From a virus, in IMG/VR virus record IMGVR_UViG_3300046009_013073, positions 1-31,219 of that record: a stretch of DNA of 31,219 nucleotides. One strand, written 5' to 3'. The translations under genes and the position numbers were made by a program. The notes under the pieces were generated by a model, which did no database searches, was not told the DNA's origin, and was given only the letters and a program-made list of their open reading frames with translations. This document shows, one piece after another, positions 1-5,832 of this stretch. The stretch's first letter is position 1, and every line of letters begins with the position of its first letter.

Positions 1-1
1 G

Positions 2-481
2 AACCAATGTGGGAAAGGTATTCCGAAGTTTTTAAATAATAGTAAATTTGGAAAAATAGCTCCTGTTGAGGATATAGTAAACGGGAGAATAGATGCTTCT
101 TCATTTAACCCTGAAAAACTGAAATTTAAATTAGTTGAAGCGGGTTATATGCTGGAGCAATGTTATTATTGCGGATTTAATGAAAAACGAAATATTGACG
201 GTAAAATACCATTAATTATGGTTTTTCTTAATAAACATAAATATGATTTTACTGACGGGAATGCACAGTTATGTTGTTATAATTGTTACTTTATCCAAGT
301 AGGAAATGTATTTACAGAACGAGATTTAGACGCTTTAGAAAGCCATCAAGCAACTTATAAAACAAGTGAGATGGTAGACTTCCAAGTAGATGAATATACT
401 AAAAAACGATTAGAGGAACTAGGTGGGTTTGATACTAGAGTTGAGGATGATCCGTATTCTTTAGTTTCGAGGAAAAAATAA
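2..481 (+). CDS. HNH-like zinc-binding nuclease protein, 5' partial
   Basis: The reading frame is open from base 2, so the gene starts left of the window; an internal ATG at 149 is probably not the start. The visible 159 residues contain two cysteine pairs, CYYCG and, about 45 residues later, CCYNC, with the segment NKHKYDFTDGNAQL between them. This spacing is typical of HNH/endonuclease VII-type treble-clef zinc sites found in many large phages as free-standing or homing nucleases. The central histidine region is less canonical than in active HNH enzymes, so catalysis is uncertain. The C-terminal 50 residues are charged and unassigned. The next gene starts 15 nt downstream. Confidence 0.6.
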   Translation, partial: NQCGKGIPKFLNNSKFGKIAPVEDIVNGRIDASSFNPEKLKFKLVEAGYMLEQCYYCGFNEKRNIDGKIPLIMVFLNKHKYDFTDGNAQLCCYNCYFIQVGNVFTERDLDALESHQATYKTSEMVDFQVDEYTKKRLEELGGFDTRVEDDPYSLVSRKK

Positions 482-495
482 TATTTATTATTGAA

Positions 496-651
496 ATGAA
501 AAGTAAAAAACATACTAAATTAGTCAAAGATTACGATAAACAAAAACAACGTCATTTGGAAAAGTTAGCCAATAAAATGTTGGAGAACGATGAAAAATTT
601 AGTAAATTAAAGGGGAAAAATATTGACCCGGGATTCTTAAATTTATTTTAA
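496..651 (+). CDS. small basic hypothetical protein (51 aa)
   Basis: A 51-residue ORF starts with MKSKKHTKLVKDYDKQKQ and ends GFLNLF. It is lysine-rich with one predicted amphipathic helix and has no recognised family. It fits exactly between the HNH-like gene and the next ATG at 653, with one base between its stop and that ATG. This tight packing is the main support. No promoter of the phage type precedes it, so it is probably read through from upstream. Confidence 0.55.
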   Translation: MKSKKHTKLVKDYDKQKQRHLEKLANKMLENDEKFSKLKGKNIDPGFLNLF

Positions 652-652
652 C

Positions 653-958
653 ATGGCAATAGAAATTAATGTATTCGATAGTGAAGAGTTTGAGGAAATG
701 ATTGCTAAACGTGATTTGAGGATTTCAAAAGCGTTAGTTGACACTATACTCAACAATTTAAAAGGGAGAAAAAGACATTTACATGCTCTATCTGTACTTG
801 TAGAGCAAGAACAAACTATATATGATATAACAGTTGATAGACAAGATTTTATAGTAACATTGGAAAACAATTTATCTATATATGAGGAACATGAATTATA
901 TGAGGATTGTGCTAAAATTGTGGATGCTATAAAGTTTTTAAAGGATAAGAAAAAATAA
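653..958 (+). CDS. hypothetical protein with UVR-like C-terminal helix pair
   Basis: This 101-residue protein is mostly helical. Its last 25 residues, including YEEHELYEDCAKIVDAI, follow the UVR (UvrB/UvrC interaction) pattern of E-x2-YE-x2-A-x-I-x-D-x-I. In UvrB and UvrC this helix hairpin mediates protein contact; here it is stand-alone, so binding to a host UvrB/UvrC-type partner is only a possibility. Similar tails occur in the genes at 8606 and 23442 in this window. It is tightly packed behind the 51-aa gene. The ORF on the other strand here is a shadow. Confidence 0.65.
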   Translation: MAIEINVFDSEEFEEMIAKRDLRISKALVDTILNNLKGRKRHLHALSVLVEQEQTIYDITVDRQDFIVTLENNLSIYEEHELYEDCAKIVDAIKFLKDKKK

Positions 959-978
959 TTTGGTTATTTGACCTTTTA

Positions 979-991
979 TTTATATATTAAA
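979..991 (+). promoter_or_regulatory. possible variant minus-10 box before the SWIM gene
   Basis: TTTATATATTAAA lies 19 nt before the ATG at 1011. It resembles the recurrent TTCGTATATTTAA box, but it lacks the CG and has no RGGA box 27 nt upstream. Confidence 0.35.
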
Positions 992-1010
992 TTTAAAAGA
1001 AAGAAAGGTC

Positions 1011-1349
1011 ATGGCTAAATATGAAGTTGAAAAACACCCTTACTTACCAGTTGCAATAGTAAGACTCTTCGATAAAATAGTAATCATGCCAGCGGGTATA
1101 GAATGTTCTTCAGATACAACATTAGATGACATTACAATTATAGAAACTAAAACTGAAACTAAACAAGCAACACTTCAACATAAAGAAGAAAAAACATGGG
1201 AGTTTGAATCATCTAGTTCAGATGGTTTTTATACAGTGAGAGAAAATATAGGGAAGTTAAGTTGTAATTGTCCTGGAACATGGAGAGCAAAAGATAGAAG
1301 ATGTAAGCATATTAAAGAAGTAGAAAAAGAACTTGGAATAGTAAAATAA
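1011..1349 (+). CDS. small SWIM-type zinc-finger protein
   Basis: The 112-residue protein ends in a SWIM-type zinc finger: C85, C87, C98 and H100 in the pattern CNCPG-x8-RCKH, preceded by the usual aromatic strand GFYTVRENIGKLSC. SWIM fingers bind DNA or proteins and are usually part of larger ATPases, transposases or MEKK-like proteins. Here the finger is almost alone, behind an N-terminal beta-rich stretch (LPVAIVRLFDKIVIMPAG). It could be a nucleic-acid-binding adaptor. The zinc ligands are clear; the role is not. It starts after a 52-nt gap. Confidence 0.75.
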   Translation: MAKYEVEKHPYLPVAIVRLFDKIVIMPAGIECSSDTTLDDITIIETKTETKQATLQHKEEKTWEFESSSSDGFYTVRENIGKLSCNCPGTWRAKDRRCKHIKEVEKELGIVK

Positions 1350-1351
1350 AA

Positions 1352-1364
1352 TTTGTATATTTAA
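1352..1364 (+). promoter_or_regulatory. phage promoter minus-10 box
   Basis: TTTGTATATTTAA, 10 nt before the ATG at 1375. The position 27 nt upstream reads AGAACTTGG, a poor match to the RGGA box. Confidence 0.5.
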
Positions 1365-1374
1365 AATAAAAAAC

Positions 1375-1470
1375 ATGAGCAAAGTAAGCACAAGACAAAG
1401 AGCAGAACAGTTACAAGGTTGGTTGTCCTTTATAAAGGCAGAAGCAATCAGAAAAAGTAAAAGAAAATAA
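1375..1470 (+). CDS. tiny basic peptide (31 aa)
   Basis: MSKVSTRQRAEQLQGW begins a 31-residue ORF ending in a basic tail, RKSKRK. It has its own promoter-like box and a purine-rich leader, which is the reason to accept such a short gene. No family is recognised. It ends 5 nt before tRNA-Glu, so the transcript may continue into the tRNA cluster. Confidence 0.5.
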   Translation: MSKVSTRQRAEQLQGWLSFIKAEAIRKSKRK

Positions 1471-1475
1471 TAGAT

Positions 1476-1547
1476 GGTCCCATCGTCTATCGGTTAGGAC
1501 GTTAGGTTTTCATCCTAGAAAGCGGGGTTCGATTCCCCGTGGGACTA
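1476..1547 (+). tRNA. tRNA-Glu (UUC)
   Basis: A complete cloverleaf of 72 nt. The acceptor GGTCCCA pairs with TGGGACT and the T arm is CGGGG-TTCGATT-CCCCG. The anticodon loop TTTTCAT carries TTC. The discriminator is A and CCA is not encoded. It opens the tRNA cluster. Confidence 0.95.
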
Positions 1548-1604
1548 CAAAAACGCTTAATAGGACGAAGTACAAGTCTAATGCAGGGAGCGGATCCTGC
1601 AAAT

Positions 1605-1689
1605 GCTCGGGTGGTGGAACTGGTAGACACGCCGGACTTAAAATCCTGTGGGCATTACGCCCGTGCGGGTTCGATTCCCGCCCCGAGTA
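1605..1689 (+). tRNA. tRNA-Leu (UAA)
   Basis: An 85-nt type II tRNA. The acceptor GCTCGGG pairs with CCCGAGT, the D arm has the leucine-type GGTGGAACTGGTAGACAC pattern, the anticodon loop CTTAAAA carries TAA, and there is a GGGC/GCCC long variable arm. The anticodon stem has one C-T mismatch. UUA is likely a heavily used leucine codon in this AT-rich genome, so the gene plausibly supplements the host pool. Confidence 0.95.
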
Positions 1690-1858
1690 CAAAAAAATCG
1701 CGTGATGGAAACATCAAAGGTGTGTAATGCTAGCAGCACCGCAGGTTAAGCGATATCCTGCAATATTGTGTTGTCCCCTTGAGAAAGGAACAGGATTAAA
1801 TAAGATTAAGTGATTCGGGCTACTGTCTTACAACACAGAGGACTTCTCAACCTCACAT
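1690..1858 (+). ncRNA. structured tRNA-cluster spacer with possible pseudoknot
   Basis: The 169 nt between tRNA-Leu and tRNA-Gln have no convincing ORF but much complementarity. GCAGG (1741-1745) can pair with CCTGC (1757-1761). TGTGTTGT (1767-1774) matches ACAACACA (1830-1837), and TTGAGAA (1779-1785) matches TTCTCAA (1844-1850). The last two pairs interleave, as in an H-type pseudoknot. The segment could be a processed spacer or a small RNA; its function is unknown. Confidence 0.4.
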
Positions 1859-1931
1859 TGTCCTATGGTGTAACTGGCAACACGTCTGGTTTTGGTCCAG
1901 AAGAGTCGAGGTTCGAGCCCTTGTGGGACAA
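1859..1931 (+). tRNA. tRNA-Gln (UUG)
   Basis: A 73-nt cloverleaf. The acceptor TGTCCTA pairs with TGGGACA. The anticodon stem TCTGG/CCAGA closes the loop TTTTGGT with anticodon TTG. The T arm is CGAGG-TTCGAGC-CCTTG. The discriminator is A, and CCA is not encoded. Confidence 0.93.
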
Positions 1932-2097
1932 CAGCAGTTACTTGACTCCGATAGTTAACAGTAACAGTCGTTGGAATTTCGGAAGATTCACGAACGGCGG
2001 CGCAAGATAAGGAGTACTTGCAACAGTGGAGTGCCGAAGACAAAAGAAACGAAACGTAGGGGTGATCATACGTTGGTTTACAAATCTCCACTACAAT
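1932..2097 (+). other. gene-free structured spacer
   Basis: A 166-nt spacer with higher G+C than the flanking genes. It contains GTTACT/AGTAAC, GCAAG/CTTGC and GTGGAG/CTCCAC pairs. No ORF with a plausible start fits, and no further tRNA T-arm is visible. Confidence 0.4.
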
Positions 2098-2160
2098 GGT
2101 CATGTTGCATAAGGGTAAATGTACTATACTCAGCAGGGGGTTCGAGTCCCCCCTTGACCA
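2098..2160 (+). tRNA. tRNA-like gene with shortened anticodon region
   Basis: The acceptor GGTCATG pairs with CTTGACC (one T-T mismatch). The D arm is GCAT-AAGGGTAA-ATGT and the T arm is GGGGG-TTCGAGT-CCCCC, all good. Only about 12 nt (CTATACTCAGCA) lie between the D and T arms, where a normal tRNA has about 22, so there is no room for an anticodon stem plus variable loop. The total is 63 nt. It is either a degenerate tRNA or a tRNA-like RNA. No anticodon can be assigned. Confidence 0.5.
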
Positions 2161-2166
2161 CGCAAA

Positions 2167-2264
2167 AAACACATAAACTTCAGTTCCCACACAGCGGTGA
2201 GGCGGGCTAAGCTAGATACAATTTCTCGGGGCTGGGAGTAGAAGGCTGAAGAGTGTGTTTTTTT
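2167..2264 (+). ncRNA. structured RNA or complex terminator
   Basis: A nested fold: AAACACA (2167-2173) with TGTGTTT (2254-2260), CTTCAG (2178-2183) with CTGAAG (2246-2251), and TCCCA (2185-2189) with TGGGA (2233-2237), around a G-rich centre. The outer stem runs into a U tract. It may be an elaborate intrinsic terminator or a small RNA ending in one. It lies between two tRNA-like genes. Confidence 0.5.
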
Positions 2265-2268
2265 AAAT

Positions 2269-2371
2269 AGTCAGGTGGCGGAAAGGTAGACGCTGTAGGT
2301 TCACAACTACGAAGGCAAGAACTGTGAATGATACTTGCTTGACAATATAGGTTCGAGTCCTGTCCTGGCTA
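2269..2371 (+). tRNA. long type II tRNA-like gene, anticodon uncertain
   Basis: The acceptor AGTCAGG pairs with CCTGGCT, the D arm is leucine-like (GGCGGAAAGGTAGACGCT), and the T arm is ATAGG-TTCGAGT-CCTGT. The anticodon hairpin GTAG-GTTCACAA-CTAC has an 8-nt loop and only four clear pairs. It is followed by an unusually large hairpin, GCAAG/CTTGC. At 103 nt it is longer than a normal type II tRNA. CAC is one reading of the anticodon but is unsafe. It shares its ends with the genes at 10102 and 12139. Confidence 0.55.
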
Positions 2372-2448
2372 CGCAAAAAACATTGAATGGAGTTTCCTTA
2401 CCTCAATGAGAGATGGGTTTTAAAAGTTCATTTTTTAAATAAAGTTAT

Positions 2449-2775
2449 ATGACACCAGAACAATTCGTTTATTGGCTACAAGGATTTATGGAAATGGCCG
2501 ATCCAAAAGAGTTGAACATAACACAAACTCAACAAATTAAAGACCATTTAAAACTAGTATTTGATAAAAAGACACCAGAAGTATCTTTACCATCAATTCA
2601 ACATACGGAACCATTTAGAATCACTCCATACCAAATTACTTGTGATGACAACAATAATTTCCCTGATTTAATGACTACCCCAGTATGTAGCGCAACTACA
2701 ATAACTACAACATCACTTGATTCTGATGTTAAAAATGAATCTAAACGAGTAAAATTTGGTGGAATAAAATGTTAA
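2449..2775 (+). CDS. conserved phage protein with FVYWLQGFME motif
   Basis: The 108-residue protein begins MTPEQFVYWLQGFMEMADP and continues with a helix ending in DHLKLVF. This N-terminal pattern recurs in many phages of diverse bacteria as a small protein of unknown function. The C-terminal half is low-complexity (Thr/Ser/Asp), ending KRVKFGGIKC. It starts 77 nt after the tRNA-like gene and is the only protein gene inside the tRNA cluster before the large structured RNA. No function is known to me. Confidence 0.75.
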   Translation: MTPEQFVYWLQGFMEMADPKELNITQTQQIKDHLKLVFDKKTPEVSLPSIQHTEPFRITPYQITCDDNNNFPDLMTTPVCSATTITTTSLDSDVKNESKRVKFGGIKC

Positions 2776-3169
2776 CAATATGTATAAACAAATACCTACC
2801 ACGCTTCTGGACTGTGGTGACCACGATCGAGCGTACCAGGGTAGGTCTTTTGCACCCCACCAACATGCAAATGTTGGGACCCTCGAGTGATACGGTTGCT
2901 CGAGTATAGTTCTTTACCTTGAGTAAGGAATCTATAAAGGTTTTATACATTGAACCCAAATCAATGTACCACGCCCCCCTGTGGTGAGATAACCATAGGC
3001 CCAGTGCCATCGGGCTTACCGTAAGATCAGCTCACTTGTATGGCCTTTTCGATATTGGGAAATTGGGATGCTTTGTAAGTGCAAACGCGTTGCCTTTACA
3101 AACTACCATATAACCAGTATCACCCCCTAGATGGTCTACTTGATCAATAGATACCTCTAGGGTTTTTTT
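2776..3169 (+). ncRNA. candidate large ornate structured RNA (~390 nt)
   Basis: There is no ORF with a plausible start on either strand, but hairpins are dense: ACCTACC/GGTAGGT (2794/2840) enclosing ACGCT/AGCGT; CCAACAT-GCAA-ATGTTGG with a GNRA loop (2860-2877); CTCGAG/CTCGAG (2882/2899); CTTTAC/GTAAGG (2912/2923); an 8-bp stem TACATTGA/TCAATGTA (2946/2961); GCCC/GGGC (2999/3012); and TTTGTAA/TTACAAA around GCAA/TTGC (3072-3102). It ends with terminator CCCTAGA/TCTAGGG and seven T. Phages carry large RNAs such as GOLLD and ROOL near tRNAs. I see no specific match to those, so this may be a new class. Confidence 0.6.
3125..3169 (+). terminator. intrinsic terminator of the large RNA
   Basis: CCCTAGA (3125-3131) pairs with TCTAGGG (3156-3162), with GGT/ACC extending the stem inside, followed by TTTTTTT at 3163-3169. 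The next base is the first base of tRNA-Asp. Confidence 0.8.
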
Positions 3170-3244
3170 GGTGCGTTAGTTCAGTTTGGTTAGAATATCT
3201 GCCTGTCACGCAGAGGGTCACGGGTTCGAGTCCCGTACGCACCG
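3170..3244 (+). tRNA. tRNA-Asp (GUC)
   Basis: A 75-nt cloverleaf. GGTGCGT pairs with ACGCACC over seven perfect pairs, the anticodon stem TCTGC/GCAGA closes loop CTGTCAC with GTC, and the discriminator is G as expected for Asp. The gene starts directly at the U tract of the upstream terminator and ends 1 nt before the next ATG. Confidence 0.95.
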
Positions 3245-3245
3245 C

Positions 3246-3401
3246 ATGGAAAAGAAACAATTGAAAGTAAAAGTAGAACTTGGCTCACTAGAAAACGTTC
3301 TAGCAAAATTGGAGGAAAAATATAAAGAATTTCCTTCAAAAAATTTAAGTGACACAATTACACATTTACAAGCTACAATTCGTAGTTTAAAAAATGTTTA
3401 A
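3246..3401 (+). CDS. small hypothetical protein immediately after tRNA-Asp
   Basis: MEKKQLKVKVELGSLENVL starts a 51-residue, mostly helical and charged protein. I chose the ATG at 3246 because the open frame upstream of it lies inside tRNA-Asp. With only one base between the tRNA 3' end and the start codon, maturation of the tRNA would leave an mRNA with almost no leader. No family is recognised. Confidence 0.65.
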   Translation: MEKKQLKVKVELGSLENVLAKLEEKYKEFPSKNLSDTITHLQATIRSLKNV

Positions 3402-3409
3402 TATTTATA
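3401..3409 (+). promoter_or_regulatory. ATATTTATA box before tRNA-Ser
   Basis: This sequence lies 6 nt before tRNA-Ser. The same 9-mer occurs shortly before the starts at 3519, 8091, 26255 and 29418, so it may be a second promoter class. Confidence 0.3.
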
Positions 3410-3415
3410 ACAAAC

Positions 3416-3502
3416 GGAAGTGTGCTTGAGCGGTTTAAAAGGCTGGTCTTGAAAACCAGTGAATTCGAAAGGGTTCCGTAGGTTCGAATCCTACCACTTC
3501 CG
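3416..3502 (+). tRNA. tRNA-Ser (UGA)
   Basis: An 87-nt type II tRNA. GGAAGTG pairs with CACTTCC, the anticodon stem CTGGT/ACCAG closes loop CTTGAAA with TGA, the long variable arm contains a TTCGAAAGG element, the T arm is GTAGG-TTCGAAT-CCTAC, and the discriminator is G. Confidence 0.95.
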
Positions 3503-3506
3503 CTTA

Positions 3507-3515
3507 ATATTTATA
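3507..3515 (+). promoter_or_regulatory. ATATTTATA box before the gene at 3519
   Basis: It lies only 3 nt before the ATG, so a transcript starting downstream of it would be nearly leaderless. Alternatively it is an AT-rich translation-initiation context. Confidence 0.3.
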
Positions 3516-3518
3516 AAC

Positions 3519-3713
3519 ATGGATAAAATAACTAGTATATTAGCAATAGTGTTTTTAGGTGTAACGTGTGTTTTATGGCCATTTTGGCTAGCAAACGGTT
3601 ATTTAGATAGTTGGTATTTGAAAATATCTACATTCATTGCAGTGTATGGAGGTTTTACAGCAAATTTAGTGTGGTACCTTCAATACAGAAAAAACAATGG
3701 CAATAATATTTGA
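3519..3713 (+). CDS. small membrane protein, two TM segments
   Basis: A 64-residue protein, MDKITSILAIVFLGVTCVLW onward, with hydrophobic segments at about residues 5-28 and 38-55 and a basic tail (QYRKNNGNNI). The start at 3519 avoids the overlap with tRNA-Ser that a longer frame would need. It overlaps the next membrane protein gene by 17 nt, which suggests translational coupling. It is likely an inner-membrane protein; its role is unknown. Confidence 0.7.
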   Translation: MDKITSILAIVFLGVTCVLWPFWLANGYLDSWYLKISTFIAVYGGFTANLVWYLQYRKNNGNNI

Positions 3714-4107
3714 AATAGTATTTTATACAATAGCAAGCATAGTTTGTTTTGGAATAGCAGGATGGTGTGAAGCGATAATGGACACTTTACAATTCCATTT
3801 TGAATCATCTATTTTCTATTGTTTTAAAAAAAAGTACTTTTGGGACCCAAAAATATCTTGGTATAACAAGTACAAAAATAAAGACCCATTAGCTGGACCT
3901 CGTTTCCCAGGTTCAACAACTTTATTTGTTGGGGTAACAGATGGATGGCATTTCTTTAAATTATTGAGAAATTTATTCATATGTATAGGTGTATTTATTT
4001 TATTATACGCTATTGTAGGTCCGTTTTGGGCTTTAATATATGTTGTAATAGCAAGAGTGGTATTTGGTTTAGTATTTACTCTATTTTATTACATGTTGGG
4101 GGATTAG
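3697..4107 (+). CDS. conserved phage membrane protein (WDPKISW family)
   Basis: The 136-residue protein has hydrophobic helices at about residues 3-22 and 92-130. A soluble centre carries WDPKISWYNKYKNKDP, FPGSTTLF and TDGWHFFK, motifs I recognise from a family of membrane proteins in Bacteroidota and their phages with no known function. The last codons, GGG GAT TAG, lie inside tRNA-Ala, a 10-nt overlap on the same strand. It is coupled to the small membrane gene upstream. Confidence 0.75.
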   Translation: MAIIFEIVFYTIASIVCFGIAGWCEAIMDTLQFHFESSIFYCFKKKYFWDPKISWYNKYKNKDPLAGPRFPGSTTLFVGVTDGWHFFKLLRNLFICIGVFILLYAIVGPFWALIYVVIARVVFGLVFTLFYYMLGD

Positions 4108-4171
4108 CTCAGCTGGCTAGAGCACCTGCCTTGCACGCAGGGGGTCAACGGTTCGACTCCGTTATCCTCCA
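4098..4171 (+). tRNA. tRNA-Ala (UGC)
   Basis: A 74-nt cloverleaf. GGGGGAT pairs with ATCCTCC, including a G3-U70 wobble, the classic alanine identity element. Anticodon stem CCTGC/GCAGG closes loop CTTGCAC with TGC. The discriminator is A. Its first 10 nt are also the last codons of the upstream membrane protein gene. Confidence 0.96.
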
Positions 4172-4175
4172 CTTC

Positions 4176-4205
4176 AACCCTACTTTTATAGTAGGGTTTC
4201 TTTTT
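4176..4205 (+). terminator. intrinsic terminator after tRNA-Ala
   Basis: AACCCTACT (4176-4184) pairs perfectly with AGTAGGGTT (4190-4198) around loop TTTAT, followed by a T-rich tract. It closes the tRNA cluster. Confidence 0.9.
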
Positions 4206-4242
4206 CCTTGGATATTTAAATTTTCTTTCATATACTTAAAGT

Positions 4243-4959
4243 ATGAAAATGGAAATTACCTTTATATCAGATACTCACGGAAAACATAACCAAATCATAA
4301 AAGACTTACCTGGTGGAGACGTATTGATCCACGCTGGTGATTTTATGAACTCAGGTTATCAACAAACAGAGGCAACCCAATTTTTAGAGTGGTTTGATAA
4401 AATAAATAACTACGAGAACAAAATATTCATTGCTGGAAACCACGATCGTTTATTTGAAAATGACCCTGAATGGACAAAATTTATACTAGACGAATATAAA
4501 ACAATAGATTATCTACAGGATGAAGAATGGGTTGACTACAATGATGGGCCAAACGGTGACTCACCAGAAGATAACATTCGCATTTACGGTTCACCGTGGC
4601 AACCTGAATTTTACAATTGGGCATTCAATTTACCTCGAAACGGAGATAAAATGAAAGCATATTGGGATGCTATTCCAAACAATACAGACATATTAGTTAC
4701 ACATGGTCCACCTTACGGACATTTGGATGTACCAGGAGGGCATACAATTCGAGTTGGATGTGAAATGTTACGTTTTCGAGTAGATGAAATCAAACCAAAA
4801 ATACATGTATTTGGTCATATTCATGGCAGTGCAGGATATTATTTCAATGGACATACACATTTTATAAACGCTGCTGTTTTAAACGAGCAATATATGTATC
4901 AAAATATTCCATTAACAATTGAGTGGGACAACATTACCAATGAAATTAAATGGTTGTAA
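4243..4959 (+). CDS. calcineurin-like metallophosphoesterase
   Basis: The 238-residue protein carries all the metal-binding motifs of the family: D10-T-H12, G-D33, G-N66-H67-D68, H154 (THGPP) and G-H192-I-H194. The short form with an early GGDVLIHAGD and late VTHGPPYGHLD resembles the MPPED1/MPPED2 subgroup, which hydrolyses phosphodiesters and has been linked to 2',3'-cyclic substrates. In a phage it might process RNA ends or cyclic nucleotide signals, but that is inference. It follows the tRNA cluster terminator and precedes a phage promoter, so it may be monocistronic. Confidence 0.9.
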   Translation: MKMEITFISDTHGKHNQIIKDLPGGDVLIHAGDFMNSGYQQTEATQFLEWFDKINNYENKIFIAGNHDRLFENDPEWTKFILDEYKTIDYLQDEEWVDYNDGPNGDSPEDNIRIYGSPWQPEFYNWAFNLPRNGDKMKAYWDAIPNNTDILVTHGPPYGHLDVPGGHTIRVGCEMLRFRVDEIKPKIHVFGHIHGSAGYYFNGHTHFINAAVLNEQYMYQNIPLTIEWDNITNEIKWL

Positions 4960-4960
4960 G

Positions 4961-4994
4961 AGGAATAGGCTATTTAAAAGAAGTTTTGTATATT
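4961..4994 (+). promoter_or_regulatory. ECF-type phage promoter
   Basis: Minus-35-like AGGAATAGG at 4961 and TTTGTATATT ending at 4994. It drives the gene at 5008. Confidence 0.75.
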
Positions 4995-5007
4995 TAAAAT
5001 AAAAAAG

Positions 5008-5307
5008 ATGGCAAAGAGATTAAGTAGACAGGAAAAAATCGATCAATCAATAGTTGATTTGATTAATGAAATGTTTAAAATTGCAGGTCATGAAGTAACA
5101 TATGATGATATCAAAGATCGTAAAGATAATTGGTTTCAAGAATACACAATGACTGAAGAGCAAAACAATGAATGGATTGAATTTGGTAAAAAATACATCA
5201 AGAAAAAATTACCTATGCTTGCTTATAGAGCAGAAAAAGAAATGATGTGGATTAATTTAATGTGGGGTTTAAAAACAATAAGAAATGAGCAAACTGAATC
5301 AAACTAA
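5008..5307 (+). CDS. conserved phage hypothetical protein (99 aa)
   Basis: A helical, charged protein beginning MAKRLSRQEKIDQSIVDLIN with aromatic C-terminal helices (EKEMMWINLMWGL). Similar proteins occur in large Bacteroidota phages without assigned function. It is the first gene of a compact series: its 3' end overlaps the next gene by 23 nt, and four further genes follow with very short gaps or overlaps. Expression is expected from the promoter at 4961. Confidence 0.7.
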   Translation: MAKRLSRQEKIDQSIVDLINEMFKIAGHEVTYDDIKDRKDNWFQEYTMTEEQNNEWIEFGKKYIKKKLPMLAYRAEKEMMWINLMWGLKTIRNEQTESN

Positions 5308-5599
5308 AATACCAGTTGATATAGAAGATTCTAGACCAACCCCAAAATATAAACTAGTAAGAGAACATGACGGTTTAACAAAACATTCAGAAGATGTTCT
5401 TTGGGTAGAATGGGATGAAGGAGGATATTTCAAAGAAAGACATCCACAACTTGAAATAGGTAGGTCACTGTTAATGTCCCCGTTCCACCCATTTTTCTTT
5501 ACATGGCAAACTACACCTGTAACCGAAATTATAGAACAGAGGGAAGACTATATTAAATTCAAAACAGAAAATAGTAACTACGAATTATTTAAACTATGA
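5285..5599 (+). CDS. hypothetical protein (104 aa)
   Basis: It starts MSKLNQTKIPVDIEDSRPTP and is rich in beta-forming and aromatic residues: YKLVREHDG, WVEWDEGGYFKERHP, SPFHPFFFTWQTTPV. This suggests a small soluble beta domain. It overlaps both neighbours (23 nt upstream, ATGA at the 3' end), which supports co-translation. I do not recognise a family. Confidence 0.65.
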   Translation: MSKLNQTKIPVDIEDSRPTPKYKLVREHDGLTKHSEDVLWVEWDEGGYFKERHPQLEIGRSLLMSPFHPFFFTWQTTPVTEIIEQREDYIKFKTENSNYELFKL

Positions 5600-5832
5600 G
5601 AATCAGTCACGAAGGCAAAGGTAGACCAGCTGAGGAAAAAATACCAACAGTTGTAGTATATAAAAAACCAACAGGAAAAAAACACTACATGCTAGTAACA
5701 GAATCTGAAGTTGACACTATTTTAACCTCAGCTAAACGTAAACCACTTATTCCAGATGGGTGTGAAGTGGTTGATATTGGAATTGGAAAATCGTTTATTG
5801 AAAAATTTAAAAAACAATACGACATAAAATGA
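5596..5832 (+). CDS. hypothetical protein (78 aa)
   Basis: MRISHEGKGRPAEEKIPTVV begins a small alpha/beta protein ending FIEKFKKQYDIK. Its ATG overlaps the stop of the previous gene in ATGA, and its own stop overlaps the next start in the same way, so it is the middle of a coupled chain. No known family. Confidence 0.65.
   Translation: MRISHEGKGRPAEEKIPTVVVYKKPTGKKHYMLVTESEVDTILTSAKRKPLIPDGCEVVDIGIGKSFIEKFKKQYDIK

Noticed and set aside
643-870. Minus-strand ORF, and others at 2741-3010, 4074-4355 equivalents, 6329-6574, 8861-9067, 11632-11880, 13475-13726, 26986-27222, 28775-29193
   Set aside because: They lie antisense to better-supported + strand genes or to structured RNA, have no promoter or leader, and have compositions expected of shadow frames.
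1510-2210. Short ORFs on both strands over the tRNA cluster
   Set aside because: They run through tRNA genes and structured spacers; their apparent proteins contain translated tRNA T-arms.
3981-4289. 102-codon ORF covering tRNA-Ala and its terminator
   Set aside because: It is out of frame with the membrane protein and metallophosphoesterase genes it overlaps and translates the tRNA.
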